Assembly (NCBI RefSeq): GCF_023065955.2
Contig: NW_026622874.1
Location: forward strand, 9,034,001 to 9,098,000
From: Ursus arctos
Lineage: Eukaryota > Chordata > Mammalia > Carnivora > Ursidae
DNA length: 64,000 nt
Reading direction: 5' to 3'
Positions within the stretch are counted from its first letter, which is position 1. The number at the start of each line of letters is the position of its first letter. The notes under the pieces are model-generated. The model made no database searches and was not told where the DNA came from. It saw only the letters and a program-made list of their open reading frames with translations. The position numbers and the translations under genes are program-made. This document shows, one piece after another, positions 1-12,000 of this stretch.

Positions 1-960
1 CTAAAATCAAAAGTTCAAGAAACAAGTGTTGAGTTCAGTAATTCATCAGTTGCATATAACAATGATGTGCTATATGGTAGCTAATTGAATTTAAATTAAA
101 AAAAAGAAACAGGTGTTGGCAAGGATGTGGAGAAAAGGAACCTTCATGCACTCTTGGTGGGAATGCAACCTGATGCAGCCAGTCTGGAAAATAGTATGGA
201 GGCTCCTCAGAATATTAAAAATAGCACTACTGGGTATTTACCTCCAAAATACAAAAACACTAATCTGAAGGGATTTTTGCACCCCTATGTTTATTGTAGC
301 ATTGTTTACAATATCCAAACTGTGGAGGCAGCCCAAGTGTCCATGGACAGATGAATGGATAAAGAATAATGGAATATTATTCAGCCATGAAAGAGAATGA
401 AATCTTGCCATTTGCAATAACATGGATGGACCTAGAGTGTACAACACTAAGTGAAATGAGTCAGAGAAAGACAAATACCATATGATTTTACTCTTACGTG
501 GAATTTAAGAAACAAAACAGTGAACAAAGGGGAAAAAACAGAAACAAACCAAAAACAGACACTTTCTTTTTTTAAAGATTTTATTTATTTATTCGACAGA
601 GAGAGAGACAGCCAGTGAGAGAGGGAACACATGCAGGGGGAGTGGGAGAGGAAGAAGCAGGCTCCCAGCAGATTAGGGAGCCAGATGCAGGGCTCGATCC
701 CAGGACCCTGGGATCACGCCCTGAGCCGAAGGCAGATGCTAATGACTGAGTCACCCAGGCGCCCCCAAAAACAGACTCTTAACTATAGAGAACAAACTGA
801 TGGTTCCCAGAGGAAAGGTGGGTGGGGGGATGGGTGAAATAGATGGAAGGGATTAGAAGTATTATCTTGATGGACACTGAGTAATATATGGAAGTTTTGA
901 ATCGCTCTATTGTACACCTGAAGCTAATATAACACTTTAACTACACTAGAATTCAAGGAA
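1..960 (+). mobile_element. LINE-1 3' end (carnivore type), split by a SINE
   Basis: It carries the typical end of ORF2 and the 3' UTR ('GGTGGGAATGCAACCTG', 'GAATATTATTCAGCCATGAA', 'GAACAAACTGATGGTT', 'TTGTACACCTGAAGCTAATA'). It is interrupted at 565-764 by a SINE. The 5' part lies outside the window or is truncated. Confidence 0.85.
565..764 (-). mobile_element. CAN SINE (SINEC) with target-site duplication
   Basis: Full-length antisense SINE (poly-T, TTTATTTATTCGACAGAGAG, ending in CACCCAGGCGCC). The target-site duplication is CCAAAAACAGACACTT (549-564) and CCAAAAACAGACTCTT (765-780), one difference in 16. Confidence 0.92.
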
Positions 961-1412
961 AAAAGAGAAGATGTGACATATACGCACCATGGATATTATT
1001 CAGCCATAGAAAAGGATGAAATCTTGTCATTTGTAATGAAATGGATGGAGCTAGAGAGTACCACGATAAATGAAATCAGTCAGTCACAGAGAGACAAATG
1101 CCATAGGATTTCACTCATATATGGAATGTAAGAAACAAAATAAACAAACAAGTGGGGGGAGGGGCGGGAAGAGCCAAGCCAAAACAAGAGCAACAACACC
1201 AGCAAAAAAACCCAGACTCTTAACTATGGAGAACAAACTGAAGGTTACTAGAGAGGAGGAGGGGGAGATAGGTGAACTAGGGGAAGGGGACTCAGGGTAC
1301 CCTTGTTGTGACGTGCACTGAATAGTTTATGGAATTGCTGAATCATTATATTGTACACCTAAAACGAATATAACATTGTATGTTAACTACACTGCAATTA
1401 AAATAAAAAAAA
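961..1412 (+). mobile_element. Second LINE-1 3' end, 5'-truncated, inserted in the tail of the first
   Basis: It begins abruptly in 'AAGATGTGACATATACGCACCATGG' type sequence, repeats the same L1 3' region seen at 360-950, and ends in AATTAAAATAAAAAAAAA at 1395-1412. It appears to have inserted in the A-rich tail of its neighbour. Confidence 0.8.
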
Positions 1413-3350
1413 AGTTTCCCTGTGGTCAGGGTCTCCTTGAGGAGAAGCAACCTTGTAGACTCGCCGACCTGGCCACTGGGGTTGGGCAAACGCTTGCAGT
1501 CCCTCACCTCATCCTCTTGGTCACCTGAGTTCAGTGCTGCTGTGATGGACAGGTCTGTGCCTGAAGCTTCTACACCCACTTGAAGGCATGCTACAACTGC
1601 TTCCCTTTTTTGCATCAGGAGGACATCACACCCTGTGCAGGAGCAGCTAGGAAGTATGGGAAAGCTGACACCCCAGAAGCAATCACTTAACAAGCAGAAT
1701 CGGTAGGGGATGGAAGCTAGTAGAGAAATGCCCCAGCTAGTCATCCCTTCAGTGGGAAAATTCTGAGGCATGTTCCACACGGTTTCTCAGAGGGTCTCCA
1801 GGGTGATTGAGCCGCAGTTGCCCACAGTAGGAACCAGCTCAATTAACCCAGATTACACTGACCTTTTCCCTATCCCATTCTACTTACTGCACCACTTCAC
1901 CTTCCTGATATCACTTCATAAGACAAGCACCTTGATCTCAGGCTCTGCTTTTGGGGAAGCTGTAGGAAGCCAGCCCCAATCCCAAATTAGAGCTAGAAGA
2001 CTGGATTAAAGAACATTCACAGAAGGCATCAGGGAAAAATGAACGATGGAAAATCTAAAAAGCATTAGGAGATCTGGATGCTGGAAGTGGATGTGTTGTT
2101 ATTCAAATAATAGAAGTTCCAGGGGGAGACAAGCAGGTTATTGCAGGAGCTCAAATTAGTTGGTCTCTGTGACTTTATTGAGTAGATCTCTATCACCTTC
2201 TTACAACCCATTATCTTTAATTTCATCTCACAACATTTTATCTTCAATTTCTCTGACTTCAACAAAGGAATTAGAGAGGAAACAAGCTCAGTGGGTCAGG
2301 CATTTTGCCCTTGGGTCATTTCTCTTAGCATCTGGTGATCAAAGCCACGCAGACCTCAGTAACAGTTGGTGACCTCTCTGTGCTACAGCTAAGACACCAT
2401 TGCTGCTGGCTTTCAGTTACCTCAACACGTCAGCCTCTTTGCCAAGACATTTGTGTAATGCCTGTACTTGTGCCTCACTCTACAGCAGCTTCCGGTTATA
2501 ATGGGGAGTGCCTTCCGGAGACAATAAGGGTGGCAATCTGGATGGGTACTAACTTCATGAAGGGAAGAGGAACAGACGTGGAGCTGTTTGCCCTGCTGTA
2601 AATTCCCTAGCAAGCTCAGAGAGGACAGTGTTTCTGTCTAGGATTAGAAGGAGCTCCGGGCCCTGCCATACTGCTCAGAGTCAGAATTACCAAAAGATGT
2701 CTAGAAATTAAGTATTCACTTTGTTGGCTCCTTAGACTAGCCCAATAACCACACCACTTTCCGTCCCCTCCCTTTTTCTTCTTCTCACGGATCTTATTGT
2801 TCCTTTGAAGCTCTGGGTGAATTCTCCATACCATAAAAGTGGCAAGTCACTTCAGAACTACTGCTGAAGGCCAAGTGGAGTGTTTTCTCACAATTTTCCT
2901 TTTCATTACTTTTTTCTTTTTTTTTTTTTGAGGCGGGGAGATTAGCTGATAGTGGAGATCAGGGACTAATTTACTATGGGAAATTGTCTCCAAGCTTCTC
3001 TCGTATATGAAAGGAGAAAGATTCCTGACCCCATGGGTTCCCACTGTTGGAGGAGAAAACTACAAATATGGGAGGGGAGAAAACTCAAACCCTGTGGCAT
3101 GTTGGATTGGAATTAAAGGTATTGGTGTGAACTAATGATCTTCAATATGTCGAGATTATTAGTATAGAAATAAATAAAGAGGATAATGTGTATGTAGAAA
3201 AAATTATATAACAATTATATATATTAAAGTTTATTAAATTTATATGATTATATAAGTTTTTGTATATGATATATACATAGTTCATTCACTAAATCTTTAC
3301 ACTGCTGAGAGGGCCTTGCAAACAGTAATGATGACCACACCTAATTCTCA
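1413..3350. other. Intergenic stretch without recognised gene
   Basis: Mostly unclassified sequence. It contains a poly-T run at 2919-2930 and an AT-rich block at about 3140-3290. The small open frames here have no recognisable domain or codon pattern. Confidence 0.5.
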
Positions 3351-3359
3351 GATCTTCAT

Positions 3360-4290
3360 TTCTGAACACCATTTTTCACTAAAACAGACAAGGGCTCCTT
3401 GGGGAAACAACTCATTTCAGGGCTGAGAAGGAGAAAGTACAAAATGAACCTGAAATGCCTTATGCCAGAAAGTGAAGAAGTGTAAGAAGAATTATAGGAT
3501 TGTCAAAGATCAAAGAGGTCAGCTAGGAAGGGGCTCCCAAGGCCAAAATCTGGGACTATTTGAGCATCAAAATAAGTAATGACAGCAACGGATTCCAACT
3601 CAGGAGATAAAATAGATACACAAGAGCCCATGAAGATTTAATCCATTGATGAGTAAGTTAAAACTCTGATGGGAAATGGGATGTTTACACAGTCTCTAAG
3701 CACCTCTCGAAAAAAGAAGTTAATTAGTGCAACAGGAAAACAAGTAACTTTAGAGTGGAGAAAACTTGCAGACTTTAGTCCAGTGATCAGAGTTAACATT
3801 ATCAATAATAGGAAAATTAAAATCCTGTGCCAGCCCATGAGATGCAATGGGAAGAACACAGCTTCATTTCTGTGGTGCTCTTCTCAAAGACACATGAGTT
3901 TCATGATGAAGAAACATCAGACAAACCCAAATTGAGAGACTTCCTACAAAATACAGACAGACAGAGATATTACATATGACTAGATGCAATGAGTAATTCT
4001 GAACTAGATTCTCTTGCCCTAATGGAGATTACTGGAAAAAATTGGGAAAACTTAATGGGGTCTGAGGATACTGATGCTGATTTCCTGTATCGATGGCTGT
4101 ATTGCAGATACATAGGACAGAAATGCACATTAATATTATACATATATAACACATATTTAGGGTGATGGGGCGTTGTGTTGGCATTCTCGAATGGTTCAGG
4201 GAAAAAAAGTCTTTTGTGTTGTACTTAAACATTTTTTGTAGGTTTGAGATTATTTCAAGAAAAACAGTGTAAGGAGAAAAACTCCAGTGC
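3360..4290 (+). mobile_element. Old LINE-1 3' end (L1M-type)
   Basis: It resembles the 3' UTR of old L1 families: 'AAACATCAGACAAACCCAAATTGAGAGAC' type text and an end of the form 'GTAGGTTTGAGATTATTTCAAGAAAAAC'. It is diverged, so the family call is tentative. Confidence 0.55.
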
Positions 4291-4413
4291 AGGGGGACCA
4301 TAGAATCCCATCACCTTCCTGCGCATGCTTGACGTCTCCATATGCGCCACGCCTACAGCCTCTCCCAGGCAACTATGACGCTGGCACTGGACCAGCCATC
4401 TGAAGAATCAATG

Positions 4414-4569
4414 TCATGATCTCAGGGTCCTGGGATCCAGCCCTGTGTCCAGCTCCACGCTTGGCAGGACGTCTGCTTGAGGATTCTCTCCCTCTCCCTC
4501 CTGCCCCACCCCCTGCACTCTCTCTCTGTCTCTCAAGTAAATAAATAAACCTTAAAAAAAAAAAAAAAA
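4414..4569 (+). mobile_element. 5'-truncated CAN SINE
   Basis: It starts within the tRNA-related body (ATGATCTCAGGGTCCTGGGAT), then has the CT-rich region, AAATAAATAAACC and a 15-A tail. The SINE head is missing. Confidence 0.85.
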
Positions 4570-6369
4570 GGAAAGATTGTTTTTTTAAAAACATGAGCTC
4601 ATGGTAACCCCAGTCCGCGGTGTGTGCTGGCCCTTCCCACAACCGGCTAAGGCAGGATACATCCACACACGAACAAGAGAACCCAAGTACAAAGATGAGC
4701 ACACAGCTGAAAATCAGTGCACTTGATAAAAGCCAAAATTTTTAAAGGGAGGACCCCCCCCCAACTCTATAGCCGGATGAATTTCCTGGGTCATTTTTTA
4801 ATTTGGGTAAGTCAGTAGCTATAGAAATGAAAGCGGACGTGCCTGGAGGGGCAAAGGTGGATGACTATGAAGTCTGCTGTTAAAGCAGATGTCACGCTGC
4901 TGTATTTTTACTAGGGTTATTGTTTTAAAAGTGATCCAGTTACAAAGTTGCGCTGGTTTGCTGTGGTCCGCCTCTTATCCTCATTTTCTTGTAAGTCCTC
5001 TTATTTTTAGCATGTGACTTTGTAGAAGGCAGAGGTTTTGGGAAATGCACATATAATATTATATCCGAAATGCCTGTGTTTTAATAGGGTAACAATTCCC
5101 ACATACAAATTTGAAACAAACAAAAGCCCTGTCACTCTTTCTCCGGCCCTGCCTTTTCCCCATTCAGTCGTCCTCTCCGTATGCGCGGGTCAGGAGGACA
5201 GGTGCTCAGGTGGAAAGAGCGTGGTCTTCAGAACCAGACGGAACTGAGTCTAACCCTTATTCTGATACCTACTAGCTACTAGCTGCCTCTGATGATGCCA
5301 TCCCCCTGAGCCGCAGCTTCCTCGTCTGTCACGGAGAGGGTCGAAAGGCCTTTCTGGAAGTCGGCCAGAAGACAGCCGATCTCTGTGACCTAACTCAAGA
5401 GCCGATAGCAAGTGTCCGCGAGGAGGTCCTTCCCACAGGACAGCACTTTCCAGTAGGGACTAAGCCTCACCCCTACAGATGCTCAAGGCCGTGAACCAGA
5501 ACCTCCAGGGGTGGGGCAAGGTGGTGACTCTTTCACAGTCCCCCCGGATGACATGATACCTGGTGAGACACGCTGCCGGTAGACAGTCTGGTCTGCTTCA
5601 CGGCTGCAAATAGCAGTGATATCCCGCGTTTATTCAACTTGCTAAAACTCACTGTGCCTCAGCTTCCTCAACTGTAAAATGGAAGTGATAATAGCACTTA
5701 ACTCGCAGAGTTGCTGTGAGGATTTTATGAGAGCTATATGGAAAGTGTTTGGAACAGTGGCTGGCCCAGAGCAAGTGCTAGCTGAGTGTTCACTCAGTAT
5801 TATACATCAGGCTCTGTGAGGTTGGTTACATGTCACTCTGCCTTTGAAAGCCAGTGCTGTGTGGGCATGCACAAAAGCAACTTCAGAACGAGCCCCTGAA
5901 GAGTGGCTGATTGACCAAGTTCATATTACTTGGAAGGGACCTCTCTGGGCAGCTAGGGCCCTTCCTTAGGTGATAATATACATGCCTCTTCTTGCCATGT
6001 GCCTTAATATTTGAAACTGTAAGTAAGGATTGTATGAAAAACTGTTTCAAATGCCTAACGAGTGTCTAGGACACAATCTTCCCTCAAACAATGGTGGCCT
6101 TTGTCTCTCTTCCCAAGCACCTTAAGTCTTTGAAGTGTCAGCTGGAAACCACGCATTGGGAAGGGAATGCCCGACATTGGAAGGGAAAGACCGTGAGAGC
6201 TAAATTTGACTATAAGCGAGCCTGCAACCATCTAATTCCCACTGTTTTTGGATTGAAATAAATTCAGCCGGAGACTGTAGCCTTACTGGCTGATAACGTG
6301 ATTTGAGACTCACATAGGAGTACCCCACCCTGGAGTCCAGACCTGTCAGCACCACCCCTTTCCCGTTTG
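4570..6369. repeat. Intergenic DNA with two MIR fragments
   Basis: MIR-like antisense fragments are at about 5215-5345 ('CTGAGCCGCAGCTTCCTCGTCTG') and 5640-5800 ('GCCTCAGCTTCCTCAACTGT'). The rest, including 5830-6360, has no feature I can name. Confidence 0.55.
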
Positions 6370-6615
6370 TAAACCCACTTGTATTCCTTCACAATGCAGC
6401 CCAAACATCACCTCCTCTTTGGAGCTTTCTTGAACTCCCGCAGGGTCCCCACTGTGTCCATCTCACGTAATGATGTTCCTGTCTGTCACCCCCATTAGTC
6501 TTTAGCTCCTGAGTAACAGTGTCTTGGTGACCTTTATACACCCGGCAGCCAGCACAAGACTTGGTACATAGTAGGTGCTCACAAGAGACTTGTCATTAAA
6601 TTAATGCAGTAGGTC
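6370..6615 (+). repeat. L2 LINE 3'-end fragment
   Basis: 'CATCACCTCCTCTTTGGAGCTTTC' and 'ACATAGTAGGTGCTCA' match the typical L2 3' end, followed by a degenerate tail. Confidence 0.55.
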
Positions 6616-7529
6616 CTGATTTAAGGTTATTGAGTTAATGCAATGAGTCCTGATTTACCCTTATTTTCTTACATGAGCCTGGAGCTAAGGCATGTAATCC
6701 TTCAGGGCCTTTCCAGAACAGAGACAAGCCAGCCCCAGCTGGGGGAGGTGGCCACCTCCCCTTCCACAGCTTTGTCAAGAACGTGCTTGTAGAGCCTTGC
6801 CCCGTGAGGCCTGGAAGGCACCTCGAAGTATGTAAAGGACCAGGAGATGACCTTGGGCAAGAAACGTGATGCCAAACAGTATTTATTCAACGGACATTCA
6901 TTCAGTGCCAGCCCATGAATGAGATTCAGTTCCGGCCCTCCCAAATCTTGCAAGCCTCGGCAGAAACAGACCTTGGGAACGATGGCACTGTGTGACCGGT
7001 GCTGGGACAGGAGGGAGCACGAGGCCATGGGAAGGGACAGGGAGGAGAGGACTTGGAACCTGTGGCAGGAGAGACAATGTCAGAGGTGAGAACCCACTGT
7101 GGATCACGCTGCTTCGAGGAGGGAAAGCCACCTGTTCTGTCTGACAGCTGGAACAGGAGGAGTGCCTCCTCCTCTCTCAGGAGGGGCCCCATTTTGGGGT
7201 ATAACTGCCAAGAGCGTCCCCACTGTCTTCCCTGAAGCCTGTCGACTGACCGCTAGGCCCACTATGGTCTTTCTGACACTTCGCCTGGAATATCCATGGG
7301 CTACCAGGGAAGGTTCTGTCCTGTCCCTAGCAACCACTAGAGACAGTGCTTGACCCTACTGTGGCCACAGGCAAGGGGACCCCCAAGATCTGACCTACTT
7401 CCCTCTCGCCCCCTCACCTTGCCTCGCCTCTCCTGGGAAGCAGAAGAGGTGTGTGGTAAGTAGACACCAACCCACGAGACACGCGCTTTACCCTGGTGTG
7501 AACAAACCCCACATTCAAAAAAGAAATAA
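6616..7529. other. DNA just downstream of the predicted GPA33 end
   Basis: No gene recognised. A second minus-strand AATAAA (about 6881-6886) sits here in sequence that resembles an old repeat end; it could serve as a distal polyadenylation site. Confidence 0.4.
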
Positions 7530-8937
7530 GAATTTCCACTAACAAATTTATTATTCCTGATAGCTTTTTGAATGAAGCGAAGAATTTAACAAAATATACA
7601 AAATATATATATATATATTTTTAAATCACAAGTGGATGATAGATTTACAGCATTGGTTTCCTGATTATCCAGAAAAGACAATGATGTCTATTTCATAGGA
7701 CACTGCACGTGGGGGAGCCCAGCCGCAGGGCCGTGAGCCCGAGGCTGGGACACTGGCTGTGCTCTGACAGCGGGCGACACGCCCAGCCAGCGGGGAAGCC
7801 ACGGCAGGGCCGCAGAGCAGCGCGGGCAGCAGGCGGGACCGGGCTGGCGAGGCCAGGGTCAGGTGTCAGGAAGCAGGGGTGGTCGTGCCCCTTATTCTCC
7901 GGAGGAGTCATCGTGAAGCGAGAACGTGGGACCGGCTGGAACAAGCTCCCTTGTGTGCACACATGTGCGTTCACAAATATCAGCGCACACTTCCTTCACT
8001 AAATTAGCAAAGGGGTTTGGGTGGGAGTCGTGAGTCTACAAACCTATCAGAGAGACCAGGGAGGGGAAGCCTCAACCTGTCAAAACAGGTACCCGGATTC
8101 AGGGGGAATGAGCACCTGCTGGGAGGGCTCCTGGGCTGGGGGGCGGGGAGGGGCGGTGAAGCCCACGCTCTGGCCCAAGGAGCTCAGACATTAGCCTAGG
8201 GATAGGCTAATGCTCCGATAACTGCCGTGTGGCCCCTGAGGAGTGTGGGACAAGGTGACAAGATTGTCCCCACGTGTGGGGGAGATCAGGGTCCAGTTAT
8301 AGGCACCACTAGGACTTGAGATGGGCCTGTTGGGACAGGTAGAGGCGGAAACTGCATCCCAGCCAGAGAGAGAAAGTGAAGAGCCCCTGAGGAGGTGTGC
8401 GGGGGAGCGGATGGTGGCCCTTGCAGAGCGTTTCTGGAGGGTACAGGAGAGAGGTGGGAGGAGCTGGAAAGGGGGCTTGAGGCCCAAGTGGGTCCTGAAG
8501 CAGGAATTTTCACTTAGGTTGGATAAATAATAGGGAGTCCTTTGCGGACTCATTCATTCAGCAAATATGTCCTGTCTGCCAACACCCCCAGGCGCTCCCC
8601 GCGGTGCCGTGCCCCTGCTCTCCTGCGGCTGGTGCGGCCTCCGCACAGCCCGGACCGCTCACAACCAGGAGCGCCCCCACCAGCTACAGAGGGAGGGGAG
8701 GCCAGCCTGGGAGCTAGGCATGGCAGTAGGAAGGGGTCACTTTGCGGGTGAGGGCACTTGGCAGGGTCGGTCACCAGTAAGATGCCCTTAGCTGAGTCCT
8801 CCAGCAGATGACATAGGGAAGAAGCCTTCCATCGATGCCAGGAATGGAGGGCCAGAAAAATGGGGCAAGGAGAGCGGAGGCAGGAGGCCGAGGAATGAAC
8901 ACCAATCTTCCCCACCTCAGCCTGCAGCACGCGCCGG
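7530..8937 (-). other. GPA33: GPA33 3' UTR (predicted)
   Basis: This is the region between the GPA33 stop codon and the predicted cleavage point, about 1.4 kb, which is in keeping with the human 3' UTR as I remember it. The end is inferred from the polyadenylation signal at 7547-7552. An AT-rich tract (about 7594-7622) lies near its end. No coding potential is claimed for the short open frames here. Confidence 0.6.
7547..7552 (-). terminator. GPA33: Polyadenylation signal AATAAA for GPA33
   Basis: The plus strand reads TTTATT, so the minus strand reads AATAAA. It is followed on the minus strand by a G/T-rich stretch (about 7500-7520, TGTGGGGTTTGTT) that fits a downstream cleavage element. 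A second AATAAA at about 6881-6886 (minus) lies in repeat-like sequence and is a weaker alternative. Confidence 0.55.
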
Positions 8938-9070
8938 TCACGGGTCAGCGGGGCCGGGGGACTCCCGCCCCGTGCTCCTCTGGTCTTCTTGCCTGTAGTC
9001 ATCCTCCTCTTCCTGCTCCGTGTGAGGCTCTCTCACCTGCTCTGGAGGCTTCTGGTAGATCATCCGATTC
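8938..9070 (-). CDS. GPA33: GPA33 coding exon 7 (cytoplasmic tail and stop)
   Basis: The acceptor is CTGCTCTCAG before 9070. The frame runs through PNRMIYQKPPEQ and the conserved acidic EEEDDYRQE and QRSTGRESP segments to TGA (complement of 8938-8940). A perfect donor-like CAG/GTGAGAG occurs inside this exon (GT at 9036-9035). Because the conserved tail continues in frame beyond it, I treat the exon as continuous. Confidence 0.93.
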
Positions 9071-12000
9071 CTGAGAGCAGTGAGGACAAGAGGGGAAGGG
9101 TTTGCGCTCACTCAGGCTGGGGGAGCTGGGCCTCGTGCTCCTTATGGCAAAAGCAGCCATTGGCCCTGCCCCCCCTACCCGTCCGGACGCGAAGGGACCC
9201 TGGGCTGAAGGGCTGGCTCAGAGTGCACAGGTAGGTGGCACAGACTTGCTGTGCTCACGAGATCAGAAAGTTCTAGGAACAGGATGGCCCCGCTGGACCA
9301 CGAGGGCCCAGCCCGTGCAGGACGCTCCGCCCCACCCTTGTCCCCTGCACAGGCCACAGGGAGCCTGGGGAGCTGAGGGCCTTACGGTCAAGCACCAGGA
9401 CGGCAATGACACCTGGGGGCAGCTATCCCCAGGGCTGGTGTGGGTGGAAAGGCCACGAGGAGCTGCGACACTTCCTCCCACTCCGCTCAGATAGCGGCCC
9501 ACGGGCCACCCGCAGACACTCACGGCTTTGTGTCCTCGGCCTCGTCCTTCCCGCGACAGCAGCAGCAGTAGACGATGACACCGATGAGGATGAGGGCTGC
9601 AGCCAGGCCCCCCGCGATGCCCGCGTACAAGGCCACGTTCATGGAGGCTGCGAGAGGCAGAGCAGAGAGCTGCACCGCCCGACTGCGGCCCTGAGCCCGG
9701 GCCTCGCGGGACGACGAACCACGGGAAGGGACGCCGCTGGGCGGGCGCAGCCTTCCTCCCGGCCCCGGGAGTGCGGCCGGCTTCTAGGGACACTCCGCAG
9801 AGGGCATGGCCTTGTAGACAGGGGACCAGGCAGGTCTAGAGACTACTGGCCAGGCCAACGGATGTGTGGCCACCACTCCCTGGGCTGCCCAGGCTCCTCA
9901 GAGGTCCTCAGCTGTCCGCCGTGCCGGCTGTGACTCCGGCGTGTCCTTGAGCTGGTGGAGGTGACCCTCCCCAAAAGATAAGGTCCAGACTCTGTGGCAG
10001 CTGCCTCTGGACACTTCCCTCCTGTGCACTGAGTGGCCCTCAAGGCAGGTAGGACTGAGCAGGTTTCCAGAAGTCCATCTGAGGCTCTACTTCCAAAGAA
10101 CGGAGGAAACTGGACTGACCTCTGGGCGAGGGAGCATCTGACTGAGGGCACCCAGCCACCCTGCCAGCGGGTAACCCTAAAGGGGCTCCCCAGTTCACCC
10201 CCACAAGGTCTGCCTCAGCTGCCCCTTTGGACCCCAAGCCAGTGATCTTCGGGCCTTGGTCCACTCCCCTCCCCCTCCCCCTCTCCCTCCGTCCACCCCC
10301 AACCCGCTCTTACGAGGTCTGACAGCCACGGTGATGTTACAGGACTCGGTCCCCACCTCGTTGCTGGAGGTGCAGATGTAAAAACCGGACATGTCTGTGG
10401 AGATGTTCTTCAGAGACAAGGTCTGGCCCGTGACTGGGAAGGAAGGACGGTCAGGGTGAGGAGCGCAGACACCACGGTTCAGGGGAAACACCTAGGAGTG
10501 GGGGGACCTGGATTCCCGGGTGGGTACAAGTGCTGCCTTTGAACTTGTCCGAGCCTCCTCTGTCCTGCGGGGAGAGCATCCACCTCGAGGCCTCCCGGGA
10601 CGATTGCGGGCGGGATGCACCATTCCTGAGGGCTGAGAACTCAGTCAGGGCCCCTGGCTCTGCCACGGATTGATTTTGTGACCTTGGCCCAGGAACGTAG
10701 CTCCGCTGACCCTTAGCTTCTTTATGTATAGATAACAATGGTCCGTGTGAGGCACTGTAATAGCATAAAACGGGGTACTGCTAATTCAAGCCCACATCAG
10801 GCACCTGATTGTAGGAAGCGCCCCAGGAAACATAAAATGCGTATGTGTTACGTGAAAACGCTTTATAATTAGAAGATACGCTTCTAAGCACTTTTATGAT
10901 CTTCAGAAACCGAATCCTTTAGCGTGGACTCGTGGAAGAAGTCTCTGAGCAATCAGGAATGGTCCAATAGTCCTCGTGAGACACCTTTCCTGCTCAGTCT
11001 GTGAGCCTGTGAATTTCTTCCCCTTGAAAGGGAGAGCTTTACGCTTAGACATCTTTACAGGCCCTGTCCTCAGAGATGCTTTGTCATAACTGCTATTCTG
11101 AGTGGAGAGTTAGAGACCTTTTCCTCCCAGCAGCCGCGGAGTTAGCCTCGTGAGGGCCTGCTGCCACCAGGTGGCGACATTTCATCCGGAGATGTTGGAC
11201 CCGGCAAGTGGGACCCAGTCACTGCACGGCTCAGACGTTTCAGAGGTGGCTCCTAGCTTCAGTAACAAGTCTAGGCCTTCTCTGACTCACTTATTTTGCT
11301 TAGTGTTATACCCTCCAGCTCCACGCTGTTGCAAATGGCAAGATTTCATTCTTTTCTATGGCTGAATAATATTAGATTGCATATACATAACTCTTCTTCT
11401 TTATCCATTCATTGGTGGAGAGACACTGGGCTGCTTCCATATCTTGACTATTGTCAATAAAGCTGCAATAAACATGGGGTCCATGTATCCCTTTGAATTC
11501 GTGTTTTTGTATTCTTTGAGGAAATTCCCAGGAGTATGATTACTGATCGTAGTGTAGTTCTAGTTTTAACTTTTTGAGGAAACTTCATACTCTTTTTCAC
11601 ATATGTGGAATTTAAGAAACAAAACAAATGAGCAAAGGGGGAAAAAATAAGAGAGACCAATCAATCAAGAAAAAAGATGCTTAGGGGCGCCTGGGTGGCA
11701 CAGCGGTTAAGCGTCTGCCTTCGGCTCAGGGCGTGATCCCAGCGTTATGGGATCGAGCCCCACATCAGGCTCCTCTGCTATGAGCCTGCTTCTTCCTCTC
11801 CCACTCCCCCTGCTTGTGTTTCCTCTCTCGCTGGCTGTCTCTATCTCTGTCAAATAAATAAATAAAATCTTTAAAAAAAAATGCTTAACTATAAAGACCA
11901 AACTGATGGTTACTGTGGGGGGAGTGGGGGATGGGTGAAACAGGTGATGGGGATTAAGGCATGCACTTGAGATGAGCACCAGGGACTGTATGGAAGTGTT

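Noticed and set aside
4373..4702. 109-codon minus-strand frame with LERQRESAGGG-type peptide
   Set aside because: It is the translation of a CAN SINE. Similar peptides occur at 11707-11979, 12097-12333, 21382-21692, 53469-53717, 54914-55189 and 56154-56351 for the same reason.
6881..6886. Alternative polyadenylation signal for GPA33
   Set aside because: It would give a 3' UTR of about 2 kb and sits in repeat-like DNA. The signal at 7547 has a better downstream element, though a distal site cannot be excluded.
9263..9933. Long frames on both strands over GPA33 exon 6 (176 and 175 codons)
   Set aside because: They are out-of-frame or antisense readings of a GC-rich exon and its introns; the real exon uses another frame and has exact splice sites.
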